Below, piece by piece: positions 24,562 through 33,652 of a DNA stretch of 64,000 nt. Positions within the stretch are counted from its first letter, which is position 1, and every line of letters begins with the position of its first letter. Origin of the DNA: Chitinophagaceae bacterium T5-Br10_B2g13 (GTDB lineage Bacteria > Bacteroidota > Rhodothermia > Balneolales > Balneolaceae); the NCBI GenBank assembly GCA_001564065.1, contig LKNA01000001.1, positions 1-64,000 on the forward strand, read 5' to 3'. Both the position numbers and the translations under genes were made by a program. The notes under the pieces were generated by a model. The model saw only the letters and a list, made by a program, of their open reading frames with translations, was not told where the DNA came from and searched no databases.

Positions 24562-25176
24562 TCAAAGGTTCGGATAGCGGATCATCGGGAAAAGAGGGGG
24601 TGCACCATCAACCCGAATCACATCAACGACTTCAAATGCGAAGCGCTCGTAAAGCGGTGTGTTGACCGGATTCGTATTCTCCAGGTAGGCGATTTCTCCC
24701 CGGCGGTCGATCTCTTCAAGAGTATGCTGCAATAGCTGTGATCCATACCCCGATCCCTGCTTTGCCGGATCCACCCCGATCAATGGCAGGTGCCAGTGCG
24801 GTTCATCGGGCTGGTGGTACTCCATCTGTCCAAGAACTTCCATGACAATCGGACGTTTTGAGGCGGGTGCTTTGTCTTCAATAAGGGCCAGCAGGCTCTC
24901 CTCATCGGCATGCACCCCCGGAGGCAGCCACAGCGCAACGCCTGAAAAATCCCGCGTGTAAAAAGCGGTTTTACTTGAAAACGCATTGCCTCCAAATGCT
25001 TCGAAAAACTTCGGACCGTAAGCCAGATATTCATCGGCTTCAGGCCAGAGCCACCGCAGCTGCGGGTCAGCAGAAAATGCCAATACGATGGTGTTGAGAG
25101 CAGGTGCGTTATCATCAGCGACGGCTTTGAATACATTGGATTTAATTTCTGGTTGTTTGATTTGAGTCTTTTTCAT
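24562..25176 (-). CDS. GNAT-family N-acetyltransferase
   Basis: About 204 aa from the ATG at 25,176; the ORF track extends 15 codons further to a non-ATG start at 25,221. The acetyl-CoA binding motif A is LIGVDPAKQGSGYGSQLL (V..Q-x-x-G-x-G/S), followed by the helix and YLENTNPVNTPLYERFAFEVV typical of GNAT motif B. The N-terminal half resembles the puromycin-acetyltransferase-like subgroup (FAFSADPQLRWLWP, ALWLPPG), whose members often act on small amines or drugs. The substrate is unknown. No partner gene is adjacent. Confidence 0.88.
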   Translation of the reverse strand: MKKTQIKQPEIKSNVFKAVADDNAPALNTIVLAFSADPQLRWLWPEADEYLAYGPKFFEAFGGNAFSSKTAFYTRDFSGVALWLPPGVHADEESLLALIEDKAPASKRPIVMEVLGQMEYHQPDEPHWHLPLIGVDPAKQGSGYGSQLLQHTLEEIDRRGEIAYLENTNPVNTPLYERFAFEVVDVIRVDGAPPLFPMIRYPNL

Positions 25177-25221
25177 CGTGCTTTTTTCTGTGTTGAAATT
25201 TCTTGCTATGCCTGGAATCAC

Positions 25222-25518
25222 TTCAGCTTCAGTATAACAGCATCGTTTGGGTATGTCATGAGTGCGTGCACGTAATTTTTACACGCAGATGGGATTTTTG
25301 AAGCGCCCGGTATAAGTTGAAACAATCTCGAAAAGTATCGGGGGGCTGTTTGATTCAATCAGTCTCAGAATTAGAAAACCAGTTCGAAAAATGACTCCCC
25401 TTCAACAAGTCTGCCTTATGATTTGAAGTGCTCTGGAACTGGTTAAAGAATGAGAGAGTTGAAAAAATCACAACAACTCATACCCAAAATCGGACCTATA
25501 TTCAGAGATAGTCACTTC
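25222..25518. other. Intergenic, nothing recognised
   Basis: About 300 bases upstream of the GNAT gene. It should hold its promoter; no repeat, RNA or coding frame is evident. Confidence 0.4.
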
Positions 25519-25610
25519 GGATCCACCGGAGGGTGGATCCAATACGAATAGCCCCGACACGCATGTCGGGGTAGAAGGGGCAAACCAAAAGAGAACCCCG
25601 AATGGGGTTC
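25519..25610. repeat. Three consecutive perfect hairpins (REP-like cluster)
   Basis: Three tetraloop hairpins follow one another: GGATCCACC-GGAG-GGTGGATCC (25,519-25,540), CCCCGACA-CGCA-TGTCGGGG (25,552-25,571) and GAACCCC-GAAT-GGGGTTC (25,593-25,610). Stems are perfect (9, 8 and 7 bp). They lie just downstream of a transposase relic, where REP elements tend to sit beside REP-associated tyrosine transposases. A diverged pair with the same order (ACCC..GGGGT then CCCCG..CGGGG) occurs at 36,003-36,052. Confidence 0.65.
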
Positions 25611-25647
25611 AATAAAGTAATGCCCGTGGCAAAACGTCAGCGCAATT

Positions 25648-25830
25648 TCATAACAAATATTTTTCTTTATAGGGAATCCCATGTTCTTCCAACAATGCTT
25701 TTAACTCCTCCGGCAAGCTTATGTGTTTGTGATGTAGATGTGTTGAAATGTATCCCTTAACAATTTTACAAGTACTCTGATCACATTCTGCTTTAGATTG
25801 CTTCCTTTTTTTACAAAATCTCTCCATCCC
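25648..25830 (-). pseudogene. C-terminal relic of an IS200/REP-associated tyrosine transposase
   Basis: A minus-strand frame not in the ORF track ends IVKGYISTHLHHKHISLPEE then LKALLEEHGIPYKEKYLL and a TGA at 25,648. This matches the usual end of Y1 transposases of Bacteroidota-type RAYT/IS200 proteins (YI-x-HH-x-SFQEE-x-LLKKHGIEYDERYLW, from memory). Only the tail and part of the catalytic-Tyr helix remain; the HUH motif and N-terminus are gone. The upstream sequence shifts frame. Confidence 0.55.
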
Positions 25831-26053
25831 GATTGACTGAATCCCGACTGTTTTTGGAGGGATGAAGGAACAGAGGGATCTCCCTGGTCTGGAGATTTCA
25901 CCTGTTTAGGCTCCGCTAAAAGCAGCTCTCACATATAGTGAAATCCTTCCATTCCACCACGAAGCCTCGAGGCTGTCCCTGCCTGCTCCAAGACTTCGGT
26001 GACCCTGCAAAAAATATACATGGGCAAAGATTAGTATTTGAGAATGAATGGCC

Positions 26054-27769
26054 TCACTCTCCCTCAACCAGCCCGTTCCGGTGTGCAAACGCGGTGGCTT
26101 TTGATCGGGCCGATTTTCCGGAGATGCCCATCTTTCCGTAGATGTTGGAGATGTGCCTCTCCACGGTACGAATGCTGATATAGTGGTCTGAAGCGATGTC
26201 GGAGTTGCTTTTTCCCCTGGCAACTTCACATAGCATTTCCTTTTCCCGGGCAGTAAAAGCATCAGGGGATGGAGAACCTGCATGTTCTGCCGTCAATGAA
26301 GTAATCTTTTTAAGGATGATTTTTGCACGATCTAGCTCCGGATTTGCCTGCAGTGCCTTGAAAGCCTCTATGGCGGAATGGATCTCTTTAAGTGCCGGCT
26401 CTTTCCGTCCGAGGCAATGAAGTGCTTCGGCCATACCACGGCGCGAACGGGCTGTTTCAAATGGATTCTTGTTTCTGTCGAACAGTTCTACGGATTGCTC
26501 AAATCGTTCACAGGCCCGCATGTTTTTCTTTTTGGTAAGGTGTACCCTTCCGGTGGTGTAGTGGGCAAATGCAAGAAGAGATTCTGTACCGGCCATCTCA
26601 GCTATTGTCTGTAACCCTTCAGACGTCTCTTCAGCCTTTTCATAATCATGAAGCGCGAGATGGGCCAGTGTCAGTATTTCAAGCCCTTTCGGAAGCATTA
26701 GCCGGCATTTTTCAGGAGTATTCCGGAGATATCTTTCTGCAAGATTTACCGCTGTAACCGGTTCACCGCGGTCGTAAGCAAGGGCCGCACTTTCCAGAAG
26801 CACAAGATTTGCCCCCAGCATCCTGAACGGCCTTTCCCGTGCCCTGTTCAACAGCTCTCCCGCCCGCTCATAATCGCCGCGGAGGCGGCAGATACCTGCG
26901 AGTTTCACCAGGCCTTCAGCGGCATGGGCCGGACGTGATTCAATCAGGTTGTTCGATGCTTTCATCAGGAGGGTTTCCGCCTCATCCCAGTCACCGTTCC
27001 AGGTCAGAACGCCCGCGTAGTGGATCTGGCAAAATGAAAACATCAAGGGAAACGTACCGTTGCCGGTATTTTTTTTAACATGAAAGCACCACTGTACGGC
27101 CCGGCTATAGTCGCGAACGTATTCACAGGCTGCAATCAGGTAGCAGCATACGTTGATGGCGGTTTCCAGGTCGGAGATTTCCCCGGCCATGGCAGCCGTT
27201 GCCGCTTCATCGAGCAGGGGCATGCCTTTATCAACCTTTCCTTCAAAAACGAGGGCAAGTCCCTGCAGAGCTATACTCATCATTTGCAGATCAAAATCCT
27301 GAACCTCCTATGCGATTTTGGCAGCTTCTTTGCCAAGCTGCAGGGCTTTTACGGGATCATGTTCAGCTTCAATGGCCACATTTCCGTCCCAGGCTTTAAG
27401 CCAGCCGTGCTCGGGAACCGTATCCAGTTTCTTTAACAGCCTGTGCGCACGACGGCTCCAGCCGTTCGAAAGAGCATACTCGCCCCGGAACGAGAAATAA
27501 TCGTAGGCGATGCTGATCGCCACACGGGCCGCCGCTCTGGCATTCCCCTGGCCGCGGTAAAGCTGAAACGCCTTTTCCCTGGCCTTGAACGTGGTATCGG
27601 CATCATCAAGCCACCAGGCGGCAAGACCCAGCGATTCGAGTACATCCGGTGTCTCCTTGATCTCAAGCGCAGCTTTGTAGCACTCTTTGGCTTCGGCCCA
27701 GCCGGTTCTCTCCATCGCCTTATGTCCATTCTCCATCAATTTTTGAACAAGTCCTGAATCTGTTGGCAT
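26054..27769 (-). pseudogene. TPR / LuxR-type transcriptional regulator interrupted by one in-frame TAG
   Basis: Two adjacent ORFs (27,308-27,769 and 26,054-27,283) are one reading frame. The first ends ALQLGKEAAKIA then TAG (27,308-27,310), and the same frame continues EVQDFDLQMMSIALQG without a break. Joined, the product is about 570 aa: a string of TPR-like helices (A-x-G-x-x-x-A, for example GHKAMERTGWAEAKECYKAAL) and a C-terminal LuxR helix-turn-helix, FTAREKEMLCEVARGKSNSD and RTVERHISNIYGKMGISGKS. Such proteins are MalT-like or TPR-LuxR activators. The stop would remove the DNA-binding half unless translation restarts; an AGGAGG lies just after the stop, about 20 bases before the next ATG. 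Recent inactivation or a sequencing error are the main readings. Confidence 0.75.
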
Positions 27770-28090
27770 GGCACACGAATTTTATTGAGAGGCGCTTAAT
27801 GACTCACAATTTGTATGTTTAACGAAAAAAGAATCAAATATTTTGAAATGGCGTTAATACTCTGCTAATTCCTGAATTTATGGAATCACAGAACCTTAAT
27901 GCCAACTATTTCAAATCGAGAAGATGTTTATGGTGCTCAGGGAGATCAGCAATTTATTTTATTATAGGGCGCTTGCTGAAAAGCCGAAAATAGCTCCCCT
28001 CAAAACGAAAATTAAGGCCGTTTTTAGCAAAAGTAGGGAGATATATGACAGCCTTAAGACTACCATAAAACTCAATATGAATAATATGAA
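27770..28090. other. Intergenic with a possible hairpin
   Basis: This gap of 321 bases holds no gene. CTCCC (27,994) with AAAACG pairs with CGTTTT and GGGAG (28,036-28,040), giving an interrupted hairpin. It could be part of the terminator region of the downstream-facing genes; no T-run is obvious. Confidence 0.35.
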
Positions 28091-28522
28091 TTAAACAATG
28101 CGAAGTTGATTACGAACGGACGGTATCATCACCACCCCCAGCAGAACCACCCCAAGCAGACCATATATAAACTGCAACGGCGGATCCGAATGATATCCGA
28201 CCATCCAAATTTGAACACCGATCCAGATGATGAGTGCAACGCTCACTGTGAGTGCTCCCTTCCAAGCCCAATTCGCCCTCTTCCATAGTCCGTAAAACAC
28301 AACTATGGGAAAGACGCCCAGGATCATCAAAAGTATGATCCCCGGAATCAGGAAGTTGTCAAACGGTGAGCCTTCCAGCATGGAAAGCGGCATCTGAAGC
28401 AGTTCACCGGTCGGGTCAATCACTAATGCAGTGCCACCAAATAGTCCGCTGATTCCCTGAAAAAGTATCAATCCCATCAAAAAGTACAAACTGTAGGGTT
28501 TCGGTAACTTTTGATTCATCAT
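28091..28522 (-). CDS. Four-helix membrane protein, unknown
   Basis: A 143-aa inner-membrane protein with about four hydrophobic helices (YFLMGLILFQGISGLFGGTALV; FLIPGIILLMILGVFPIVVFYGLW; GALTVSVALIIWIGVQIWMV; LQFIYGLLGVVLLGVVMI). I do not recognise a functional motif. It begins 29 bp after the stop of the flavocytochrome gene on the same strand, so they are probably co-transcribed. Confidence 0.7.
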   Translation of the reverse strand: MMNQKLPKPYSLYFLMGLILFQGISGLFGGTALVIDPTGELLQMPLSMLEGSPFDNFLIPGIILLMILGVFPIVVFYGLWKRANWAWKGALTVSVALIIWIGVQIWMVGYHSDPPLQFIYGLLGVVLLGVVMIPSVRNQLRIV

Positions 28523-28551
28523 CCTTGACTATGTTTGACGGAGTTCATTCC

Positions 28552-29844
28552 TCAGGTAAAATCAAAATCTTCAAAATGAACGGATTTTTTGGAAACACCC
28601 AGTTTTGCTAATTCCGGTAATATGGATCTACGCATCTCCTTAGGCCCGCAGATAAAAAAGTCCTTTTCACTGGCTTGGGGAATTTCACCGGGATTAAAAA
28701 AACCTTCCACATCAGCCCTGATCAGATGCATACGAAAACGATCCATCTGTTTTTCCAACTCTTTGAAAAGTGAAATATGAGTCGCTTCCTTTTCACTGTT
28801 CACACAGTAGTACAGATCAATATTTAAACCAGACTTATTATGCCGTTTCAGATCATTGGCCCAGCTAATAAATGGCGCGATACCCACGCCACCGCCCACC
28901 CAAACTTGGTTGGATGACCCATTTTTATAATCAAATCGCCCGTACGGGCCTTCCAGCAGTGCTGTTGCTCCGGTTTCCAGTTCCCGGTAAAGCTGTTTAG
29001 TATAATCACCCAATGCTTTCACCATAATGGTTATCTCTCCCTCTTTTGTCATATTGCACACTGTGTATGGATGCGATTCAAGGGAAATACCTGCAGCACA
29101 AAAACTGAAAAAATAAAACTGGCCCGGTTTAAAATTGAGCGCATCACCCATCGGTTTTAGCTCGACTTCAATCACCCTGTCACTCAACCGTTCTACTTGC
29201 AATACCCGGAAACGAGATTTCTTCACAACGAAATCGAAAAGAAGTGACTTATACAACCAGGCTGCTATACCCGCAATAGAAAGTATAGTGAGATAGACCG
29301 CCAATGCGGGATTGGAACTCATAGAGAGATCCACGAAATAGATATGTGCCATCCCGAGGATAAAAAAAACTCCCATGAACTTGTGTGATATTTTCCATTT
29401 ATCGTATGGGATGCGAATCACAATTGTAAAAATCATCAGGAGAATGAGTCCCCACAATGCCCAGCTTCCAATGTTGATTTCAAACTGCCTGTGCACGGGA
29501 AACAGGTACCATAATAACCGGCCGCTATCTTCGGGTATCCAACGCAGAGCAAGCAGGATTGGATGTATTATCAAGAGTACAAGAGCTGTTTTAGCCATTG
29601 TGTGATGGAGATGATACATCTTGTCGAGTCCTCCAAAGTAATCTTCCAGCCATTTGAATCGGGCTGACAGCACAAAAGTCAGAGCAAATAGTGCATATCC
29701 TGTGAGAGCGGTCACCTGACTGCCATACACAAAGAAGGGCTTCAGGTTCTGCCTTATCGTTGTCTCGGGAAAGGATATCAGCCAAAGTGGAATAACCAAA
29801 AGCGCAGCAGCCCAAAATAACCATGGTCCCATCTCCCTTTTCAT
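28552..29844 (-). CDS. Ferric-reductase-like transmembrane flavocytochrome oxidoreductase
   Basis: A 430-aa protein. The N-terminal half has about six membrane helices of the ferric-reductase/NADPH-oxidase type with His residues placed for haem (HLHHTMAKTALVLLIIHP, KFMGVFFILGMAHIYFV). The C-terminal half is an FNR-type reductase: the FAD motif RxYS appears as HPYTVCN, the Gly-rich FAD/NAD segment as LEGPYGRF, the NAD-binding motif as VGGGVGIAPFISW, and the end as FFICGPKEMRRSI. It would pass electrons from NAD(P)H through FAD and haem across the inner membrane to iron or another acceptor. It lies between a DUF6567-like lipoprotein gene and a small membrane-protein gene on the same strand. Confidence 0.88.
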   Translation of the reverse strand: MKREMGPWLFWAAALLVIPLWLISFPETTIRQNLKPFFVYGSQVTALTGYALFALTFVLSARFKWLEDYFGGLDKMYHLHHTMAKTALVLLIIHPILLALRWIPEDSGRLLWYLFPVHRQFEINIGSWALWGLILLMIFTIVIRIPYDKWKISHKFMGVFFILGMAHIYFVDLSMSSNPALAVYLTILSIAGIAAWLYKSLLFDFVVKKSRFRVLQVERLSDRVIEVELKPMGDALNFKPGQFYFFSFCAAGISLESHPYTVCNMTKEGEITIMVKALGDYTKQLYRELETGATALLEGPYGRFDYKNGSSNQVWVGGGVGIAPFISWANDLKRHNKSGLNIDLYYCVNSEKEATHISLFKELEKQMDRFRMHLIRADVEGFFNPGEIPQASEKDFFICGPKEMRRSILPELAKLGVSKKSVHFEDFDFT

Positions 29845-29867
29845 TATTTCTCAGTATTTAAGTTTCT

Positions 29868-30278
29868 TCAATCAAACCGTACAACATCCGCTCTTACGGT
29901 CAATTTCACCTTTGTGTAAATAATCAGATTCAGGATTTCAGAATCATACCTGACATTTGTAAGAGCCAATCTCTGACCTTGGACTTGTTCACCTGACAAT
30001 TCAAAATTTGTCCAGAGATTTTCAAGAGCCTCAGCATAGAGCATACCGGTTCCTTCCACTCTTGCAACGGCAAGTGTAGAAGTAGACAAGCCTGTAGAAT
30101 AACTCAACCCCAAAATATAACCTGACTCAGACTCCCCGGTCACATTCGTAGCAGTAATCGTGTAGTTTCCATCTTCCAGATTCACGATGGTTTGATTGGC
30201 CGCTAAAAAGGCACCTGAACTTGTACATCCCCCCATTATCAGAGTTACCAACAGCAGTAACAGAACTTGATTTTTCAT
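29868..30278 (-). CDS. DUF6567-like lipoprotein
   Basis: A 136-aa lipoprotein with a clean type II signal: a hydrophobic stretch then LIMGGC. The mature part (YTITATNVTGESESGYILGL, ALENLWTNFE, LALTNVRYDSEILNLIIYTKVKLTVRADV) matches the DUF6567 family as I recall it from Bacteroidota. Function unknown, outer-membrane or inner-membrane anchored. It lies 23 bp upstream of the flavocytochrome gene and may be the first gene of that unit. Confidence 0.75.
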   Translation of the reverse strand: MKNQVLLLLLVTLIMGGCTSSGAFLAANQTIVNLEDGNYTITATNVTGESESGYILGLSYSTGLSTSTLAVARVEGTGMLYAEALENLWTNFELSGEQVQGQRLALTNVRYDSEILNLIIYTKVKLTVRADVVRFD

Positions 30279-30428
30279 TTTTCCACCTCAGTGATTTAAT
30301 TATTAATCGTATTTCAAGTTAGATTAATTTTGCCTTATACGATGTAGGGGAATTACTGATTTTTATAGTTTTATATTAATATTATAGGGCTACCAGTCCA
30401 CACTCACTTCTCTATCTTATCATTTTGA

Positions 30429-31544
30429 TTAATGTCCCTTCATCAGATCGAAGCTTAACTTGTCAATTTTACCCGCCTCCGAATGACCGGCTGAAATATT
30501 GGACAAAACTACCACGCCGATTTTCTGATCCGGATCCATCACAATTGAAGATCGGTAACCGCCGGTGCCACCGTTATGCCAGTACCATCTCTGTCCTGAA
30601 TCCCGGGGCAGGATAAACCAGCCCATCGCCATCTCCATATTTTCACTTACCTCGTAGGTCGGTTCTCTTTGAAGAGTCAGAACTTCGTTTTCAGGGTCGA
30701 AGTTTGCAATTATAAAGCTTGATAAATCGGATACTGTTGAGAGAACACCTCCGGCTCCGACCAGTGCAGCAAGATCCCAGTTTTGAGCAATTCTGCCGCG
30801 CTTGGTTCTGCCCGAAACCAAATCCTCTTCCACGCTTTCCCGATCGGTTGTGGAATGGATCATCCTGAGTGGATCAAAAATTTTTTCTTTAAGCAATTCC
30901 TCATAACTCTTCTCCTCAATCAAACCCAGAAACAGCCCCAGAATTCCGGCTCCCAGATTGGAGTAGATATGCTGAGTTCCCGGTTCATAGTTCATATCCA
31001 GCCGATGTTGCAGAAAATCCACTACCTCTACTTCATCAAAATTCTTATACGGATTGCTCATGTTCATCAAAAAATTGAGTAAATAACCATTGGGTAATCT
31101 CGGTAATCCGGCGGTATGATTGGAGAGCTGCAGCCAGGTAAATTGTGGGTTCTCATGAATCGAAAAGTCAAGATTATCAGCAACCGGGCGATCAGGCTCA
31201 ACCAGTCCTTCCATAACGGCGTGTGCCAGAAGCGTTGATGTAAACACTTTCGAAATGGAACCGATCTCAAACACACGATCATGATTATCAATTTGAATCA
31301 AATTATCATCGTCGCGAAGAGCCCCATAATAATAGACGGATGAATCCCGGATGATGGCCAGCGATAACTGAGTTTGATTTGGGAATTTAGCCAGCACCGC
31401 CGCAATGGAGTCCACCTGATCCGGGGTGAATATCAAATCCGGCTCAAGCCGGTTCACAGCAGATTCGGGGTCACTAATGCTGCCACAGCCCACTATTAGC
31501 AATACCCAAAAAATCAAAACCAAAAACGATTTTACAATTTTCAT
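30429..31544 (-). CDS. Serine hydrolase, class C beta-lactamase / penicillin-binding-like lipoprotein
   Basis: A 371-aa lipoprotein (LIVGCGS lipobox) of the beta-lactamase-related fold. The nucleophile motif S-x-x-K is SISK (about residue 97), the Y-x-N motif is YSNLGAG, and the third motif is HNGGTGGY in place of K-T-G, as in esterase or peptidase-type members. Family members hydrolyse D-Ala peptides, beta-lactams or esters. It is not typical AmpC, so a resistance function should not be assumed. Single gene on the minus strand. Confidence 0.9.
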   Translation of the reverse strand: MKIVKSFLVLIFWVLLIVGCGSISDPESAVNRLEPDLIFTPDQVDSIAAVLAKFPNQTQLSLAIIRDSSVYYYGALRDDDNLIQIDNHDRVFEIGSISKVFTSTLLAHAVMEGLVEPDRPVADNLDFSIHENPQFTWLQLSNHTAGLPRLPNGYLLNFLMNMSNPYKNFDEVEVVDFLQHRLDMNYEPGTQHIYSNLGAGILGLFLGLIEEKSYEELLKEKIFDPLRMIHSTTDRESVEEDLVSGRTKRGRIAQNWDLAALVGAGGVLSTVSDLSSFIIANFDPENEVLTLQREPTYEVSENMEMAMGWFILPRDSGQRWYWHNGGTGGYRSSIVMDPDQKIGVVVLSNISAGHSEAGKIDKLSFDLMKGH

Positions 31545-31718
31545 TTTATCATCACCTGTCTCGATTAATTTTTATCAGATCTCCCCACTCTTTTTCCCAT
31601 TACATTTCCAACAGCGAAACATTTTATTTTTATTACACTATCAGCCGAGCCACTACTAATATGATAATCTCGTACCTTTTGGTACCCTTTACAATTTAAA
31701 AATTTCGATCTGAAACCA

Positions 31719-33575
31719 TTGCCTGCAGCTGAAGAGAAAAAAATTACCCTGAACAGAGAATCAAACGAGCACACCCGACGACTAAAGCGCAGCTTGAATA
31801 AAGTGAAGTGGTCGAGCGCGCTCATGCAGATCTTCTGGACGGCCGGTCCGGTTACAACCATCGGCCTCATTGGCGGTTACTATATCGGCTACGGTACCAT
31901 GCCATCTACCGAGCTACTGATCTACTTTGTGATGTTTACCGTTTTTTCCGGCCTTGTTGGATTAATTGCAAAAGTTGTGAAAGACGGCACCCGCGGCCAT
32001 CTCGAAGAGAGAAGCAAACACGATATCCTGAGCGTAACCGATAAACTTGCCGACCTCATTTTGATTTCGCGGGATAAGATTGTTGAAACGTATGAAGATG
32101 AGACACGCACCCGGGAAGCCGCAATGCAGCTGCTTCGAAGAGTGGACCTGACTCCGTTTGGAGTGAAAGTTGCATTTACCGATTTGACGGGTAATCAAAA
32201 AATCGGGGAGATTATGGGGCAAATATATGCCTACCGAAGGATTGGACTGCAAACCCGTGTACGGGATCTATACAGCGAATATCAGGATCTTGTGTTTGAA
32301 ACGATAGCAGATTTGGAAGAAAGTGCTCCGGCTGCGGCAAAGGAGCTGAAAAAATGGTTTACGGGAAACACCTCCGGCAAACTGAAATACGGCGTACCGA
32401 GAGAAAAACAGTTTTTACAGCGTGTCATGTCCGCCATCGAAAATAATAATCCCTACCTGATGACCTTCCGGGATGTGGAGGAGATGATGATTCTGGCTTT
32501 CGAACTCATTCACGGACGTGAAATCCCTACTCTTACCTTCAGCTATTCTGGAAAGTGGAACTACGCGAAATCGCTGGACGAGCTGGAAAAGAAGAGAAGT
32601 AAGTTCAGGGTAACACAGGCCAAAGTGGGAAACCGGATGAGGGCGACAGCCGCTTACCTTGTGGAGACCGGATTTGCACAGCCGGAGGCTTTACCTGAAG
32701 GCCTCGAAATCAATGAGCTGATCGGTAAGATCTCTGAGATTTTAGATCGCATTGCGCTGCAAACATCCAGAAAACTGAAAGTAAACAAAATGTCTGCGGC
32801 TGAAATCGAAAGAACAGCTGCAATTTTGGATACCTGCATGGAGCTCTATAAAATGGCCTATCAGGCATCTAAAGATTCTGAGAAGCGCCACAAAGATTTG
32901 ATGAAAGCTTTTGAAGATTGGAAGAAGGTTAAAACGAAAATTGACAAAACGACAAAAGGGATTAAAATTGAGTCGGGGCGAAGGGGGATCCACATCAACG
33001 AAAACGTGATTTCTTTAAACGAGGAGGCAATCCTGCAGGTTTGCCGACATCTCTCATGGTACTTTCAAAAGGAGGATATCAAGAACAGAAGTTACTCTCT
33101 CTTTTCATTATTTAATAACCGTGGCGCAATGGCTGCACGCCGGTTAGCCATAGAAATTGCGGTGGCGCTGGAGCCTCATATTCATCTCTCAAAACCGGAA
33201 ATTCAGCGGAACATCAACGCTACAAAAGCGATCTACCTGGGTGGCATCAACCCGGATATGAGTGCTCTGCAAAAACAGGACCTTGGTGAGAAAATGGCAA
33301 AAGAGGTAGATAACGGATTGAGTACTTCAGCCATTCGCCTTGCGGAGACACTGGTTTACCAATATCAGGTAGACCTCTCCGATAACGCCATTGAGTTCTT
33401 TGTCTATAACTACAATGCACCGAGAAAATCGCTTGAACGACTGGCAAACAAAGTGAAAGGTGAGGACGAAATCTATAAGCAGTTGAATGAGCTTCCACCG
33501 GTTTTATCCCCGCCTAAATCTGCCTGGCTAAAAAGTTTACAGAGCGTTAAAAAGAGAGCTGAGAGGTTGAAATGA
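31719..33575 (+). CDS. Large two-helix membrane protein of unknown function (618 aa)
   Basis: I do not recognise this family. Two membrane helices lie near the N-terminus (about residues 34-57, LMQIFWTAGPVTTIGLIGGYYIG, and 66-87, LLIYFVMFTVFSGLVGLIAKV). The remaining 530 residues are soluble and mostly helical with many charged residues. They include a section of long amphipathic helices (CMELYKMAYQASKDSEKRHK) and no nucleotide-binding or catalytic motif that I can see. The ORF track uses a TTG start; no in-frame ATG exists before the first membrane helix, so TTG or an unseen upstream start is likely. It is convergent with lplA. Confidence 0.75.
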   Translation: MPAAEEKKITLNRESNEHTRRLKRSLNKVKWSSALMQIFWTAGPVTTIGLIGGYYIGYGTMPSTELLIYFVMFTVFSGLVGLIAKVVKDGTRGHLEERSKHDILSVTDKLADLILISRDKIVETYEDETRTREAAMQLLRRVDLTPFGVKVAFTDLTGNQKIGEIMGQIYAYRRIGLQTRVRDLYSEYQDLVFETIADLEESAPAAAKELKKWFTGNTSGKLKYGVPREKQFLQRVMSAIENNNPYLMTFRDVEEMMILAFELIHGREIPTLTFSYSGKWNYAKSLDELEKKRSKFRVTQAKVGNRMRATAAYLVETGFAQPEALPEGLEINELIGKISEILDRIALQTSRKLKVNKMSAAEIERTAAILDTCMELYKMAYQASKDSEKRHKDLMKAFEDWKKVKTKIDKTTKGIKIESGRRGIHINENVISLNEEAILQVCRHLSWYFQKEDIKNRSYSLFSLFNNRGAMAARRLAIEIAVALEPHIHLSKPEIQRNINATKAIYLGGINPDMSALQKQDLGEKMAKEVDNGLSTSAIRLAETLVYQYQVDLSDNAIEFFVYNYNAPRKSLERLANKVKGEDEIYKQLNELPPVLSPPKSAWLKSLQSVKKRAERLK

Positions 33576-33652
33576 CATCCTCAAAATTGACGTTACAAAT
33601 GAATTAAATACTTAGCTCAGTGTTTCATGTGATTCCCTCAGTTTTTTAAACA

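Noticed and set aside
25719-25901. 60-aa minus-strand ORF
   Set aside because: It overlaps the transposase relic in another frame; the relic's frame explains the sequence better.
27308-27310. Amber codon reassignment or suppression
   Set aside because: TAG ends intact genes such as lplA, so it acts as a stop here; the other in-frame TAGs lie in genes that are also otherwise broken.
31565-31870. 101-aa minus-strand ORF upstream of the serine hydrolase
   Set aside because: It overlaps the start of the 618-aa plus-strand gene, has no motif and no good start signal.
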